Positions 1 to 5,176 of a stretch of 5,520 nt of DNA are shown in pieces. The DNA comes from an uncultured Burkholderiales bacterium. Its GTDB lineage: Bacteria; Pseudomonadota; Gammaproteobacteria; Burkholderiales; Burkholderiaceae. Every line of letters begins with the position of its first letter. Positions within the stretch are counted from its first letter, which is position 1. A program made the position numbers and the translations under genes. The stretch spans positions 1 through 5,520 of the forward strand of contig CAIMWY010000080.1 in assembly GCA_903845315.1 (NCBI GenBank), in the 5' to 3' direction. A model generated the notes under the pieces. It had not been told where the DNA came from, did no database searches, and saw nothing but the letters and a program-made list of their open reading frames with translations.

Positions 1-35
1 CGTTCGACCTCGGTGTGGTTGTATTTGTCTTGCAT
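1..35 (-). CDS. leuS: Leucyl-tRNA synthetase, first 11 codons only (runs off the left edge)
   Basis: Reading the minus strand from the ATG at 35 gives MQDKYNHTEVE before the window ends. This is the characteristic start of bacterial LeuRS from Comamonadaceae, the cytoplasmic class I synthetase that charges tRNA-Leu. No catalytic motif is visible because only the N-terminus is present. It lies downstream of exbD in the same direction with a 70-base gap. That gap contains a hairpin followed by four T, ending 12 bases before this ATG. There is no good Shine-Dalgarno between the hairpin and the start: the G-rich arm of the hairpin (56-52) is the only purine-rich stretch nearby, about 16 bases upstream. 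The identification rests on a short but distinctive peptide, so it is likely but not certain. Confidence 0.8.
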   Translation of the reverse strand, partial: MQDKYNHTEVE

Positions 36-47
36 GGAATTGGTCTG

Positions 48-69
48 AAAACCCCGCACGGCTTCGGGG
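48..69 (-). terminator. Candidate intrinsic terminator or attenuator between exbD and leuS
   Basis: On the minus strand CCCCG (69-65) pairs with CGGGG (56-52) around an 8-base loop, followed by TTTT (51-48). The stem is only 5 bp and the T run is short, so termination is probably incomplete. A second perfect hairpin, CGCCTT/AAGGCG with a 5-base loop, sits just upstream at 75-91. The structure follows the exbD stop by about 37 bases and ends 12 bases before the leuS ATG. It could therefore end the bamE-exbD transcript or meter read-through into leuS. Confidence 0.5.
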
Positions 70-105
70 CGCATCGCCTTGGCAAAAGGCGGGAATGGGA
101 AGATT

Positions 106-555
106 TTAGGGCTTGGCTGCGGCTGGCTTGCGGTCGGCAGCAAAGGCGATGCGGTTCATGCCTGCCAACTGTGCCAAGTCCATCACTTCGACCACTCGAC
201 CATAAGACACATCAGCATCTGCCTGTAGCTGGACTTCTGGTAATTCGCCGTCCTCAGTGGAAGCGGCCTGGTTCGCACGATCGCGCAAAGCTTTGGCCAA
301 TTCAGGCAATGCCAAGGGTTTATTTTCTAGAAAAACTTGTCCTTGGGCATTGAGTTGCACATGAACGAATCGCGCCGGCGCATTGGGCTGGGCTGATTTA
401 GCGTTTGGCAAACTCAGGTGCAACGCACTGGCCATAAAAGGCGCTGTGATGATGAAGATCACCAACAGCACCAGCATCACATCGACCATGGGGGTTACGT
501 TGATGTCGCTCATGGGCGCTTGCCGTGGCGTGTGCTTTATGCGGCCGAAGGACAT
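106..555 (-). CDS. exbD: ExbD/TolR-family biopolymer transport protein
   Basis: 149 aa, the usual length for ExbD/TolR. It is the periplasm-facing partner of ExbB in an inner-membrane motor that uses the proton gradient to energise TonB-dependent outer-membrane transport or a related envelope process. A short cytoplasmic N-terminus is followed by the motif SDINVTPMVDVMLVLLVIF (16-34) and one transmembrane helix (about 24-42). Asp25 is at the place of the essential proton-carrying Asp of the family. The periplasmic domain ends with YGRVVEVMDLAQLAGMNRIAF, typical of the family, and an Ala/Lys-rich tail. The ATG abuts the exbB stop (TGA then ATG, no gap), and GAGG lies 9 bases upstream, so translation is probably coupled to exbB. 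TolR is the alternative name; the partner sequence favours ExbD. No tonB or TonB-dependent receptor gene is in view, so the substrate is unknown. Confidence 0.92.
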   Translation of the reverse strand: MSFGRIKHTPRQAPMSDINVTPMVDVMLVLLVIFIITAPFMASALHLSLPNAKSAQPNAPARFVHVQLNAQGQVFLENKPLALPELAKALRDRANQAASTEDGELPEVQLQADADVSYGRVVEVMDLAQLAGMNRIAFAADRKPAAAKP

Positions 556-1182
556 TCACATCGCCCTCAGGTCGTGGGCAAAGCCTTCCAACTCTTGCTC
601 AACGCGGCTGATCACTCGCCCCATGATGTTAAAGGCCACCACTGCGGGCAAAGCCACCGCCAAACCTGCAGCCGTCATGACCAGGGACTCCCCCACTGGG
701 CCAGCCACATGCTCAAGTGTGAATTGTGTGGCCGCGGCAATACCCACCAAAGCATGGTAGATGCCCCATACCGTGCCCAATAAACCAACAAAAGGCGCGG
801 TGGCCCCCACAGTGGCAAGCAAGACCTGCCCTGACTGCAAACGATGCAAGACGCCATGCAAGGCATCGCGCAACACTCGGGTTCGTTGGTCAGCCTGCCC
901 AGCTTGCGTGCCTACGGTGCCTGCCAACAAATGTTGATCGGCCTGCGCCAAAGGCAGTAGCACCTGCATGCGATCCAGCGCCGCAAGCGCAAGCAAGGCC
1001 TGCGGCTTATCACGTGCCTGCCAAAAAGCCCCTCTTGAAGCAAAGAGGTCAGCAACCACTCTACGCAAAAACCAAGTTTTGTAGGCAATGACGCTCCAAC
1101 TGGCCACCGACATCGCCAATAAAAGCAATCTCAATGTCAAGCTCAACACGTCTACCTCTGAACTAAAAGTCGAGGGATTCAT
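556..1182 (-). CDS. exbB: ExbB-family (MotA/TolQ/ExbB) proton channel protein
   Basis: 208 aa. It forms the pentameric inner-membrane channel of the ExbB-ExbD motor. Three membrane segments are visible: about 14-36, 118-146 and 161-186, with a large cytoplasmic stretch between the first two. The segment [19 protein letters not shown] (123-141) is the ExbB form of the motif; TolQ usually has a Ser/Pro variant here. Thr137, Glu165 and Thr170 keep exactly the spacing of E. coli ExbB Thr148, Glu176 and Thr181, which line the channel. It is shorter than the 244-aa E. coli protein. The ATG overlaps the dapB stop in an ATGA (1182-1179), and no clear Shine-Dalgarno precedes it, so translation probably depends on ribosomes finishing dapB. 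Family membership is certain; the choice between ExbB and TolQ rests on the motif and the absence of tol-pal genes nearby. Confidence 0.93.
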   Translation of the reverse strand: MNPSTFSSEVDVLSLTLRLLLLAMSVASWSVIAYKTWFLRRVVADLFASRGAFWQARDKPQALLALAALDRMQVLLPLAQADQHLLAGTVGTQAGQADQRTRVLRDALHGVLHRLQSGQVLLATVGATAPFVGLLGTVWGIYHALVGIAAATQFTLEHVAGPVGESLVMTAAGLAVALPAVVAFNIMGRVISRVEQELEGFAHDLRAM

Positions 1183-2003
1183 CGCAAATTCAGCACGTCA
1201 AACATATCAAACAGCCCCTTGCTCTGGTTGGCCAAGAAACGGGCAGCTCGCAGGCTTCCCTGTGCATAGGTGGCGCGGCTCGAAGACTTGTGCGTCACTT
1301 CTATGCGCTCGCCGGTTCCGGCAAACAAGACGGTGTGATCGCCCACGATGTCGCCGCCTCGGATGGTAGCAAAGCCGATGGTGGACGGGTCACGTTCTCC
1401 GGTGTGGCCATAGCGTTCGTACACGGCACAGTCCTTGAGATCACGCCCCAAAGCTTGGGCAATCACTTCGCCCATCTTCAAGGCGGTGCCCGAAGGTGCA
1501 TCCACCTTGTGACGGTGATGGGCTTCGATGATTTCGATGTCATACCCGGTGGGCATGGCCTGTGCCGCCATTTGCAACAGCTTTAAGGTCACATTGACGC
1601 CCACGCTCATGTTGGGCGCCATCACGATGGCAATGTCTTGTGAGGCAGCAGCAATGTCTGCTTTTTGTGCATCGGTGAAGCCTGTGGTGCCGATGACCAG
1701 CTTCACACCCAGCTCGCGGCACATGGCCAAGTGAGCCAAGGTGCCCTCGGGTCGCGTGAAGTCAATCAAGACTTGGCTTTTTTTCAGCCCCCCACGAACG
1801 TCCCCGCCGATGGTGACGCCGCTGGCTTGACCTAAAAAGCCCGTGGCATCGTTGCCAATGCCGGGGCTCGACGCGACATCCAAGGCACCGCTGAGTTGCA
1901 AATCTTCAGATTGGCTTACCGCCTCTATCAGCATCTGCCCCATACGGCCACTGGCACCAGCAATGGCGATGCGCAATTTGTCGGGTGAAGGGCTCATGTT
2001 CAT
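1179..2003 (-). CDS. dapB: 4-hydroxy-tetrahydrodipicolinate reductase
   Basis: 274 aa, the normal family length (E. coli 273). This cytoplasmic enzyme reduces 4-hydroxy-tetrahydrodipicolinate with NAD(P)H in the diaminopimelate branch that supplies lysine and peptidoglycan. The dinucleotide-binding loop GASGRMG is at 16-22, and GTTGF (105-109) is a family motif near the cofactor and substrate site. The signature [15 protein letters not shown] spans 160-174, where His162 is the expected proton donor and Lys166 the substrate-binding base (E. coli His159 and Lys163). The C-terminal end FDMFDVLNL is also typical. The ATG at 2003 overlaps the bamE stop in an ATGA; a second ATG two codons later (1997) is possible, but the overlapping one fits the pattern of this operon. 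The gene has no functional link to its neighbours beyond the cell envelope. Confidence 0.97.
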   Translation of the reverse strand: MNMSPSPDKLRIAIAGASGRMGQMLIEAVSQSEDLQLSGALDVASSPGIGNDATGFLGQASGVTIGGDVRGGLKKSQVLIDFTRPEGTLAHLAMCRELGVKLVIGTTGFTDAQKADIAAASQDIAIVMAPNMSVGVNVTLKLLQMAAQAMPTGYDIEIIEAHHRHKVDAPSGTALKMGEVIAQALGRDLKDCAVYERYGHTGERDPSTIGFATIRGGDIVGDHTVLFAGTGERIEVTHKSSSRATYAQGSLRAARFLANQSKGLFDMFDVLNLR

Positions 2004-2527
2004 GGACTTTCAAGCGGCGGGTAATTGCCTGCCCCGATGGCTGGCGCGGCGGCTGGCAAAGCAGGCAAGGCTTTGGGCGGGAACTTTGACAAGGCTTCCT
2101 CTGACGCCTGCATAACAGGCGTCTTTGCTATTGGGCGTCGGGTATCCACCTTGGCAGCAAACTCTGCCTCCGTCGGCAAGGGATCCCCTTCTAGGCGGTC
2201 CAAAACGTCAGCTTTGAAGAAAACACTCAAGCGCCGTTGTTGCGGCTCGGCGCCTTGACGACGGATGGTAAATGCATAGTCCCATCGCTCGCCATGGAAC
2301 AAGCTGGTGACCAAAGGCGTGCCCAAGATGTCGCGCACAGCTTGGCGTGGCATTCCCATGCGCAAAGCCTGCACCTGCTCGCTGGACACGAAATTACCTT
2401 GCACCACCTCAGGCCGATACGGGGTGAGGATGCTCGAACAGGCGGACAAACCAAGCCCCATCAGCACACTGAAAGTAATCCCAATGAGGCGCAAAGAATG
2501 GGAGGCTTTTCGACAGAGTTCAAACAT
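2000..2527 (-). CDS. bamE: Outer-membrane lipoprotein BamE (SmpA/OmlA family)
   Basis: 175 aa. BamE is a lipoprotein of the BAM complex, which inserts beta-barrel proteins into the outer membrane. The N-terminus has basic residues, a hydrophobic core (about 13-26) and a lipobox LSAC, giving lipidated Cys30. Ser at +2 is compatible with outer-membrane sorting. The conserved YRPEVVQGN (37-45), the segment [15 protein letters not shown] (57-71) and GERWDY (79-84) mark the SmpA/OmlA fold, ending near residue 123. The remaining 50 residues are a Pro/Ala-rich tail not present in the 113-aa E. coli protein. The ATG at 2527 was chosen because it gives a proper signal peptide; longer in-frame starts run into fur on the opposite strand. 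No strong Shine-Dalgarno is visible. It is the first gene of the minus-strand operon and is divergent from fur, an arrangement also known for omlA-fur in Pseudomonas. Confidence 0.9.
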   Translation of the reverse strand: MFELCRKASHSLRLIGITFSVLMGLGLSACSSILTPYRPEVVQGNFVSSEQVQALRMGMPRQAVRDILGTPLVTSLFHGERWDYAFTIRRQGAEPQQRRLSVFFKADVLDRLEGDPLPTEAEFAAKVDTRRPIAKTPVMQASEEALSKFPPKALPALPAAAPAIGAGNYPPLESP

Positions 2528-2569
2528 GGCGTGAAAGGCCGAAATGGGCGGTAAGGATATGATCAGTTC

Positions 2570-2598
2570 ATTGTAGCGGGCAGCTCTTAAACCCGAAT
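2570..2598 (-). promoter_or_regulatory. Candidate sigma-70 promoter for bamE-dapB-exbB-exbD
   Basis: On the minus strand TACAAT (2575-2570) matches five of six bases of the -10 consensus. At 17-bp spacing the -35 position reads ATTCGG (2598-2593), which is weak. Transcription would begin near 2563, giving a leader of about 36 bases before the bamE ATG. The 82-base gap between bamE and fur must hold promoters for both genes, so they would overlap. On the plus strand TATGAT (2558-2563) is a possible fur -10, but no matching -35 is evident. Confidence 0.4.
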
Positions 2599-2609
2599 GG
2601 ATGAACAAC

Positions 2610-3044
2610 ATGGCACACGCGGACGAGCTCAAAAACATTGGCCTAAAGGTCACCTTGCCGCGGCTCAAAATTTTGGAGCTGTTTCAAGCGGGGACACAAC
2701 GTCACATGACGGCAGAGGACGTATACCGTCAGTTGCTGCAGCAACAGGTTGACATCGGCTTGGCCACGGTTTATCGGGTGCTGATGCAGTTCGAACAGGC
2801 AGACATTCTCAAACGCAGCCATTTTGAAAGTGAGCGCGCCGTCTACGAACTCAACCAAGGCGAACACCACGACCATTTGGTTTGCCTCGACTGCGGCCGC
2901 GTGGAAGAGTTCCACGACGCAGACATTGAAGCCCTACAAATCAAGGTGGCGAAAAAGAAGGGGTTTGAAATTGCCGACCACGCCCTGAGCTTGTATGCGC
3001 ATTGCAGCAAGAAAACTTGCGCGCACCGCCCAGGCAACACTTGA
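2610..3044 (+). CDS. fur: Ferric uptake regulator Fur
   Basis: 144 aa, a metal-dependent cytoplasmic repressor of iron uptake genes. The N-terminal winged helix carries the recognition segment DIGLATVYRVLMQFEQ (48-63). The metal sites are complete relative to E. coli Fur, shifted by one: His32, Glu80, His87 and His89 form one site, and His86, Asp88, Glu107 and His124 the other. Zinc-type cysteines are Cys92/Cys95 (CLDC) and Cys132/Cys137. Two ATGs are in frame, at 2601 and 2610. The second is preferred: TGGA lies 7-8 bases upstream of it, and the resulting start MAHADELKN aligns in length with related Comamonadaceae proteins; the first would add three residues. fur is divergent from bamE and converges on hprK, ending 17 bases from the hprK stop. 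No convincing Fur box was found in its own promoter region. Confidence 0.95.
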   Translation: MAHADELKNIGLKVTLPRLKILELFQAGTQRHMTAEDVYRQLLQQQVDIGLATVYRVLMQFEQADILKRSHFESERAVYELNQGEHHDHLVCLDCGRVEEFHDADIEALQIKVAKKKGFEIADHALSLYAHCSKKTCAHRPGNT

Positions 3045-3061
3045 TCAAGCCGCGCCCTGCG

Positions 3062-4009
3062 TCAAGACCCCGACATGGCACGTCGATGGCGAGCAATGAA
3101 TTCTTGGTAAGTGTCGACACCACGCAACTGCAAAATTGAGTTGCGCACCGCGGCCTCCACCAAAACGGCGATGTTGCGTCCAGCCACTACCTGAACCACC
3201 ACTTTGCGTATAGGCACGCCCAAGACGTCTTGAGTCAAGGGCTCGTGGGGTAGGCGATCGTAGTCACGCTCCAATGTTTCTTTGCGCACCAAGTGCACGA
3301 TCAACTTGAGACGCATCTTGCGACGCACTGCCGTCTCGCCAAAAATAGCACGGATGTCGAGCAAGCCAATGCCACGCACTTCCAGCAAGTTTTGCAACAA
3401 CTCAGGGCAGCGACCTTCAATGGTGGCTTGGTTGATACGGAATAAATCCACCGCATCATCGGCCACCAACCCGTTGCCCCGTGAAATGAGCTCTAAGCCC
3501 AGCTCGCTTTTGCCTAGACCAGACTCGCCTGTGATCATCACGCCGAGCCCCAAAATGTCCATGAACACACCGTGCATCGAGGTGCGATCGGCAAAGTGTT
3601 TTGACAAATAAGCGCGTAAGACATCGATGACGAACGCTGCCGATTCCGCCGTGGCGAACATCGGGATTTGCGCCCTTTCGCACATGGCAAGCAGTTCGTC
3701 TGGGGCGGTTTGACCATCGGCCAAGACCAAGAATGGAGGCTCTAAGGTGACGATGCGTGAAACGCGACGCACACAATCGGCCGTGTTGCCTTTGACGATG
3801 TAGGCAATTTCTCGTTCGCCCAAAATTTGCACACGGTAGGGGTGGATGTAGTTCAGATAGCCAACCAAATCTGCGCCTGAACGAGCAGCACGCACGGCGA
3901 CTTCATCAAAAGGGCGCTCGGAGGCACTCAAACCCGCAACCCATTCCCATCGCAGCTTGCCGCGAAACTCTTCAAATAAAACGTCAGCGCTGATGACGGT
4001 AGGTTTCAA
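3062..4009 (-). CDS. hprK: HPr kinase/phosphorylase
   Basis: 315 aa if translation starts at the TTG at 4009, or 321 aa from the TTG at 4027; no ATG or GTG is in position. The enzyme phosphorylates and dephosphorylates a serine of HPr, linking the phosphotransferase system to regulation. The N-terminal domain is followed by the kinase core (numbering from 4009): His146 ([10 protein letters not shown]), Walker A GESGLGKS (161-168) with Lys167, Asp184-Asp185, and the family signature [16 protein letters not shown] (209-224). The tail [17 protein letters not shown] is also conserved. The TTG at 4009 is preferred because its TTGA overlaps the ptsN stop and the protein then begins [15 protein letters not shown], as I recall for relatives. 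GGAA lies about 13 bases upstream, a long spacing. It is paired with ptsN and convergent with fur; the rapZ gene often found next to it is absent here. Confidence 0.95.
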   Translation of the reverse strand: MKPTVISADVLFEEFRGKLRWEWVAGLSASERPFDEVAVRAARSGADLVGYLNYIHPYRVQILGEREIAYIVKGNTADCVRRVSRIVTLEPPFLVLADGQTAPDELLAMCERAQIPMFATAESAAFVIDVLRAYLSKHFADRTSMHGVFMDILGLGVMITGESGLGKSELGLELISRGNGLVADDAVDLFRINQATIEGRCPELLQNLLEVRGIGLLDIRAIFGETAVRRKMRLKLIVHLVRKETLERDYDRLPHEPLTQDVLGVPIRKVVVQVVAGRNIAVLVEAAVRNSILQLRGVDTYQEFIARHRRAMSGS

Positions 4010-4470
4010 AACGAGACAGCGTTCCAAGTAGAAATGATGCGGTGTAGCTCGCCTGCGTCACTGCAGGTTTTGATGGTTTCTCGCAAAGCTGTGTCACTCA
4101 ACAACTCCGCAATTTCCGACAAAATTTCTAGGTGTTTTTGCGTCGATGCTTCAGGCACCAGCAAGAAGATCAGCAAGTTGACAGGCTGCTCATCTGGCGC
4201 ATCGAATCCAATGGCCTGGGCCAACTGGAAAACCGCCGCCATCGGCGACTTGAGACCTTTGATGCGCCCATGGGGAATGGCCACGCCATGACCCAAACCG
4301 GTGGAACCAAGGCGCTCGCGGGCAAACAAGCTGTCAGCCACCAAGGCACGACTCAATCCATGCAAGCTCTCAAACAAGAGCCCAGCCTCTTCAAAGGCGC
4401 GCTTTTTACTGGTGACCTCCATGTGCACAAGCACTTGTGCAGGAGGCAAGATGGTCGCAAGTCGGTTCAT
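4006..4470 (-). CDS. ptsN: PTS EIIA-Ntr regulatory protein PtsN
   Basis: 154 aa, normal for EIIA-Ntr. PtsN is the last phosphoryl acceptor of the nitrogen-type phosphotransferase chain (EI-Ntr, NPr or HPr, EIIA-Ntr). It carries no sugar; it regulates targets such as potassium handling by its phosphorylation state. The PTS EIIA type-2 signature [16 protein letters not shown] spans about 55-70, with phosphorylated His67 corresponding to E. coli His73. The ATG at 4470 has no Shine-Dalgarno in front of it, and a promoter-like sequence lies so close that the mRNA would have a leader of only about seven bases. The stop TGA (4008-4006) falls inside hprK, so the two genes are almost certainly cotranscribed and coupled. 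A strong terminator separates it from upstream hpf. Confidence 0.96.
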   Translation of the reverse strand: MNRLATILPPAQVLVHMEVTSKKRAFEEAGLLFESLHGLSRALVADSLFARERLGSTGLGHGVAIPHGRIKGLKSPMAAVFQLAQAIGFDAPDEQPVNLLIFLLVPEASTQKHLEILSEIAELLSDTALRETIKTCSDAGELHRIISTWNAVSF

Positions 4471-4483
4471 GGTTTAGCGGCAG

Positions 4484-4511
4484 ATTATGCACCTGATGAA
4501 AACCCTGTGAA
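4484..4511 (-). promoter_or_regulatory. Candidate sigma-70 promoter for ptsN-hprK
   Basis: On the minus strand TTCACA (4511-4506, five of six consensus bases) is followed after 16 bp by CATAAT (4489-4484, five of six). The -35 box begins at the end of the T run of the hpf terminator. The expected transcription start is about 4477, only some seven bases before the ptsN ATG, and the leader would lack a Shine-Dalgarno. This gives ptsN-hprK its own expression independent of hpf. Confidence 0.45.
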
Positions 4512-4544
4512 AAAAGAAAACCGCCAGTTTTTGACTGACGGTTT
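4509..4544 (-). terminator. Rho-independent terminator after hpf
   Basis: On the minus strand AAACCGTCAG (4544-4535) pairs with CTGGCGGTTT (4527-4518) in a 10-bp stem with one G-T pair and a 7-base loop. A T-rich run with one C follows (4517-4510). It begins 23 bases past the hpf stop. This is a textbook intrinsic terminator and implies that most hpf transcription ends before ptsN. Confidence 0.88.
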
Positions 4545-4567
4545 GAGTTCTTTTGGATTCAAAAATG

Positions 4568-4897
4568 TCACATGATTCGCTTAGGGCTTTCATGATGATG
4601 ACTCTGCAAGCGATCTTTGTGGCGAACCACTTGGCGGTCCAATTTATCAACCAGTTCGTCCACGGCTGCGTACAGATCTTGGTGAGCGCTTTCTGCAAAC
4701 ATGTCGCTGCCTTTGACGTGAATATTGCATTCGGCTTTTTGGCGGCCTTCTTTCTCTTTTTGGTTTTCTATGCTCAGTAACACTTTCACGTCGACCACTT
4801 GGTCGAAATGTCGGGTGATGCGATCGAGCTTGCCGGTCACGTAATTGCGCAAGGCAGGAGTAATTTCAAGGTGGTGACCGCTGATCGTCAAATTCAT
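4568..4897 (-). CDS. hpf: Ribosome hibernation promoting factor, short form (HPF/YfiA family)
   Basis: 109 aa. The protein binds the small ribosomal subunit in slow-growing or starved cells and helps form inactive ribosomes. The sequence starts [20 protein letters not shown] and continues through the basic first helix ([14 protein letters not shown]), beta strands ([22 protein letters not shown]) and the second helix [28 protein letters not shown] (70-97), the full order of the S30AE domain. A short His/basic tail follows. It is slightly longer than E. coli HPF (95 aa) and lacks the extra C-terminal domain of long HPF. The start at 4897 is fixed by AAAGGAGG (4910-4903) five bases upstream; an in-frame ATG at 4978 would add 27 unrelated residues. 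It is followed by a strong terminator and is divergent from corA. Confidence 0.95.
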   Translation of the reverse strand: MNLTISGHHLEITPALRNYVTGKLDRITRHFDQVVDVKVLLSIENQKEKEGRQKAECNIHVKGSDMFAESAHQDLYAAVDELVDKLDRQVVRHKDRLQSHHHESPKRIM

Positions 4898-4902
4898 AAG
4901 AG

Positions 4903-4910
4903 CCTCCTTT
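4903..4910 (-). promoter_or_regulatory. Consensus Shine-Dalgarno deciding the hpf start
   Basis: AAAGGAGG on the minus strand ends five bases before the ATG at 4897. It is the only full-consensus ribosome binding site in the window. It contrasts with weak or absent sites before ptsN, exbB, corA and leuS, which suggests efficient hpf translation. Confidence 0.85.
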
Positions 4911-4927
4911 GGTGAATTGGCAGTTTC

Positions 4928-4956
4928 ACTATGCGCCCTGTGCCGCAAAAACGCAA
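4928..4956 (-). promoter_or_regulatory. Possible hpf promoter
   Basis: On the minus strand TTGCGT (4956-4951) and CATAGT (4933-4928) are separated by 17 bp. They match three and four of six consensus bases, so the call is weak. The start would be near 4921, giving a leader of about 24 bases that contains the Shine-Dalgarno. No sigma-54 type GG/GC pair with correct spacing was found. Confidence 0.3.
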
Positions 4957-5020
4957 TGGGGCGATGGCAAAGAAACATAAAAATGTTGCCCCGTAAAAAC
5001 CCCTAAACATCGAAGAGCAA

Positions 5021-5029
5021 TGCCATAAT
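5021..5029 (+). promoter_or_regulatory. Possible extended -10 promoter for corA
   Basis: TGCCATAAT fits the extended form TGN followed by CATAAT (five of six -10 bases). The -35 position has no good match. Transcription from about 5035 would give a corA leader of roughly 140 bases covering all the hairpins downstream. Confidence 0.3.
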
Positions 5030-5077
5030 TCATGGTCTTTAACAGCGGAGCAATCTCCTTGGAAACCTACCCTAGTT

Positions 5078-5131
5078 GGTAGCTTTCGAGTCTTTCAAGG
5101 CCTTGGGTGCCGACCAGATTCGAAAGCTGCT
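5078..5131 (+). repeat. Long inverted repeat (16-bp stem) in the corA leader
   Basis: The arm at 5078-5093 (GGTAGCTTTCGAGTCT) pairs over all 16 positions with the arm at 5116-5131 (AGATTCGAAAGCTGCT), using three G-T pairs and a perfect 9-bp core AGCTTTCGA/TCGAAAGCT. The 22-base loop contains a further GGC/GCC pairing. No T run follows on either strand, so it is not an intrinsic terminator. The outer five bases of the left arm can instead pair with CTACC at 5067-5071, forming a competing small hairpin. A regulatory RNA structure for corA is the simplest reading, but the function is inferred. Confidence 0.6.
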
Positions 5132-5176
5132 GTATTTCACACCTTCGAACTCCGGTGCACAGACACCACGCCTGCG

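Larger units (their letters stand above)
4898..5176. other. Divergent hpf/corA intergenic region
   Basis: 279 bases with no convincing protein gene. The left part carries the hpf ribosome site and a weak promoter. The middle (4967-4991) has GGC/GCC flanking AACAT-AAAA-ATGTT, a short A/T hairpin of unknown role. The right part (about 5034-5176) is the presumed corA leader, with several hairpins and short reading frames described separately. Confidence 0.6.

Noticed and set aside
383..1091. Several plus-strand frames of 120-125 codons opposite exbB and exbD
   Set aside because: They lie antisense to strongly conserved genes, have low-complexity His/Cys-rich or Pro-rich translations, and overlap one another.
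2556..2574. Fur box in the fur/bamE intergenic region
   Set aside because: An ungapped comparison with the 19-base consensus gives only about seven matches.
2528..2668. Longer N-terminus for BamE starting inside fur
   Set aside because: It would bury the signal peptide 47 residues in and overlap the fur coding region; the ATG at 2527 gives a normal lipoprotein leader.
3040..3066. Bidirectional terminator between convergent fur and hprK
   Set aside because: There is a 10-base palindrome CTTGATCAAG over the fur stop and a further TCAAG, but no GC-rich stem with a T run on either strand.
4898..4978. 27-residue N-terminal extension of HPF from ATG 4978
   Set aside because: The consensus Shine-Dalgarno at 4910-4903 and the family N-terminus both place the start at 4897.
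4898..4990. Sigma-54 promoter upstream of hpf
   Set aside because: No GG and GC pair with the required spacing was found; GGCACAGGGCGC is two bases off and lacks the rest of the consensus.
5078..5150. tRNA-like TTCGAA motifs in the corA leader
   Set aside because: No acceptor, D or anticodon arms can be formed around them; the motif is part of the long inverted repeat.
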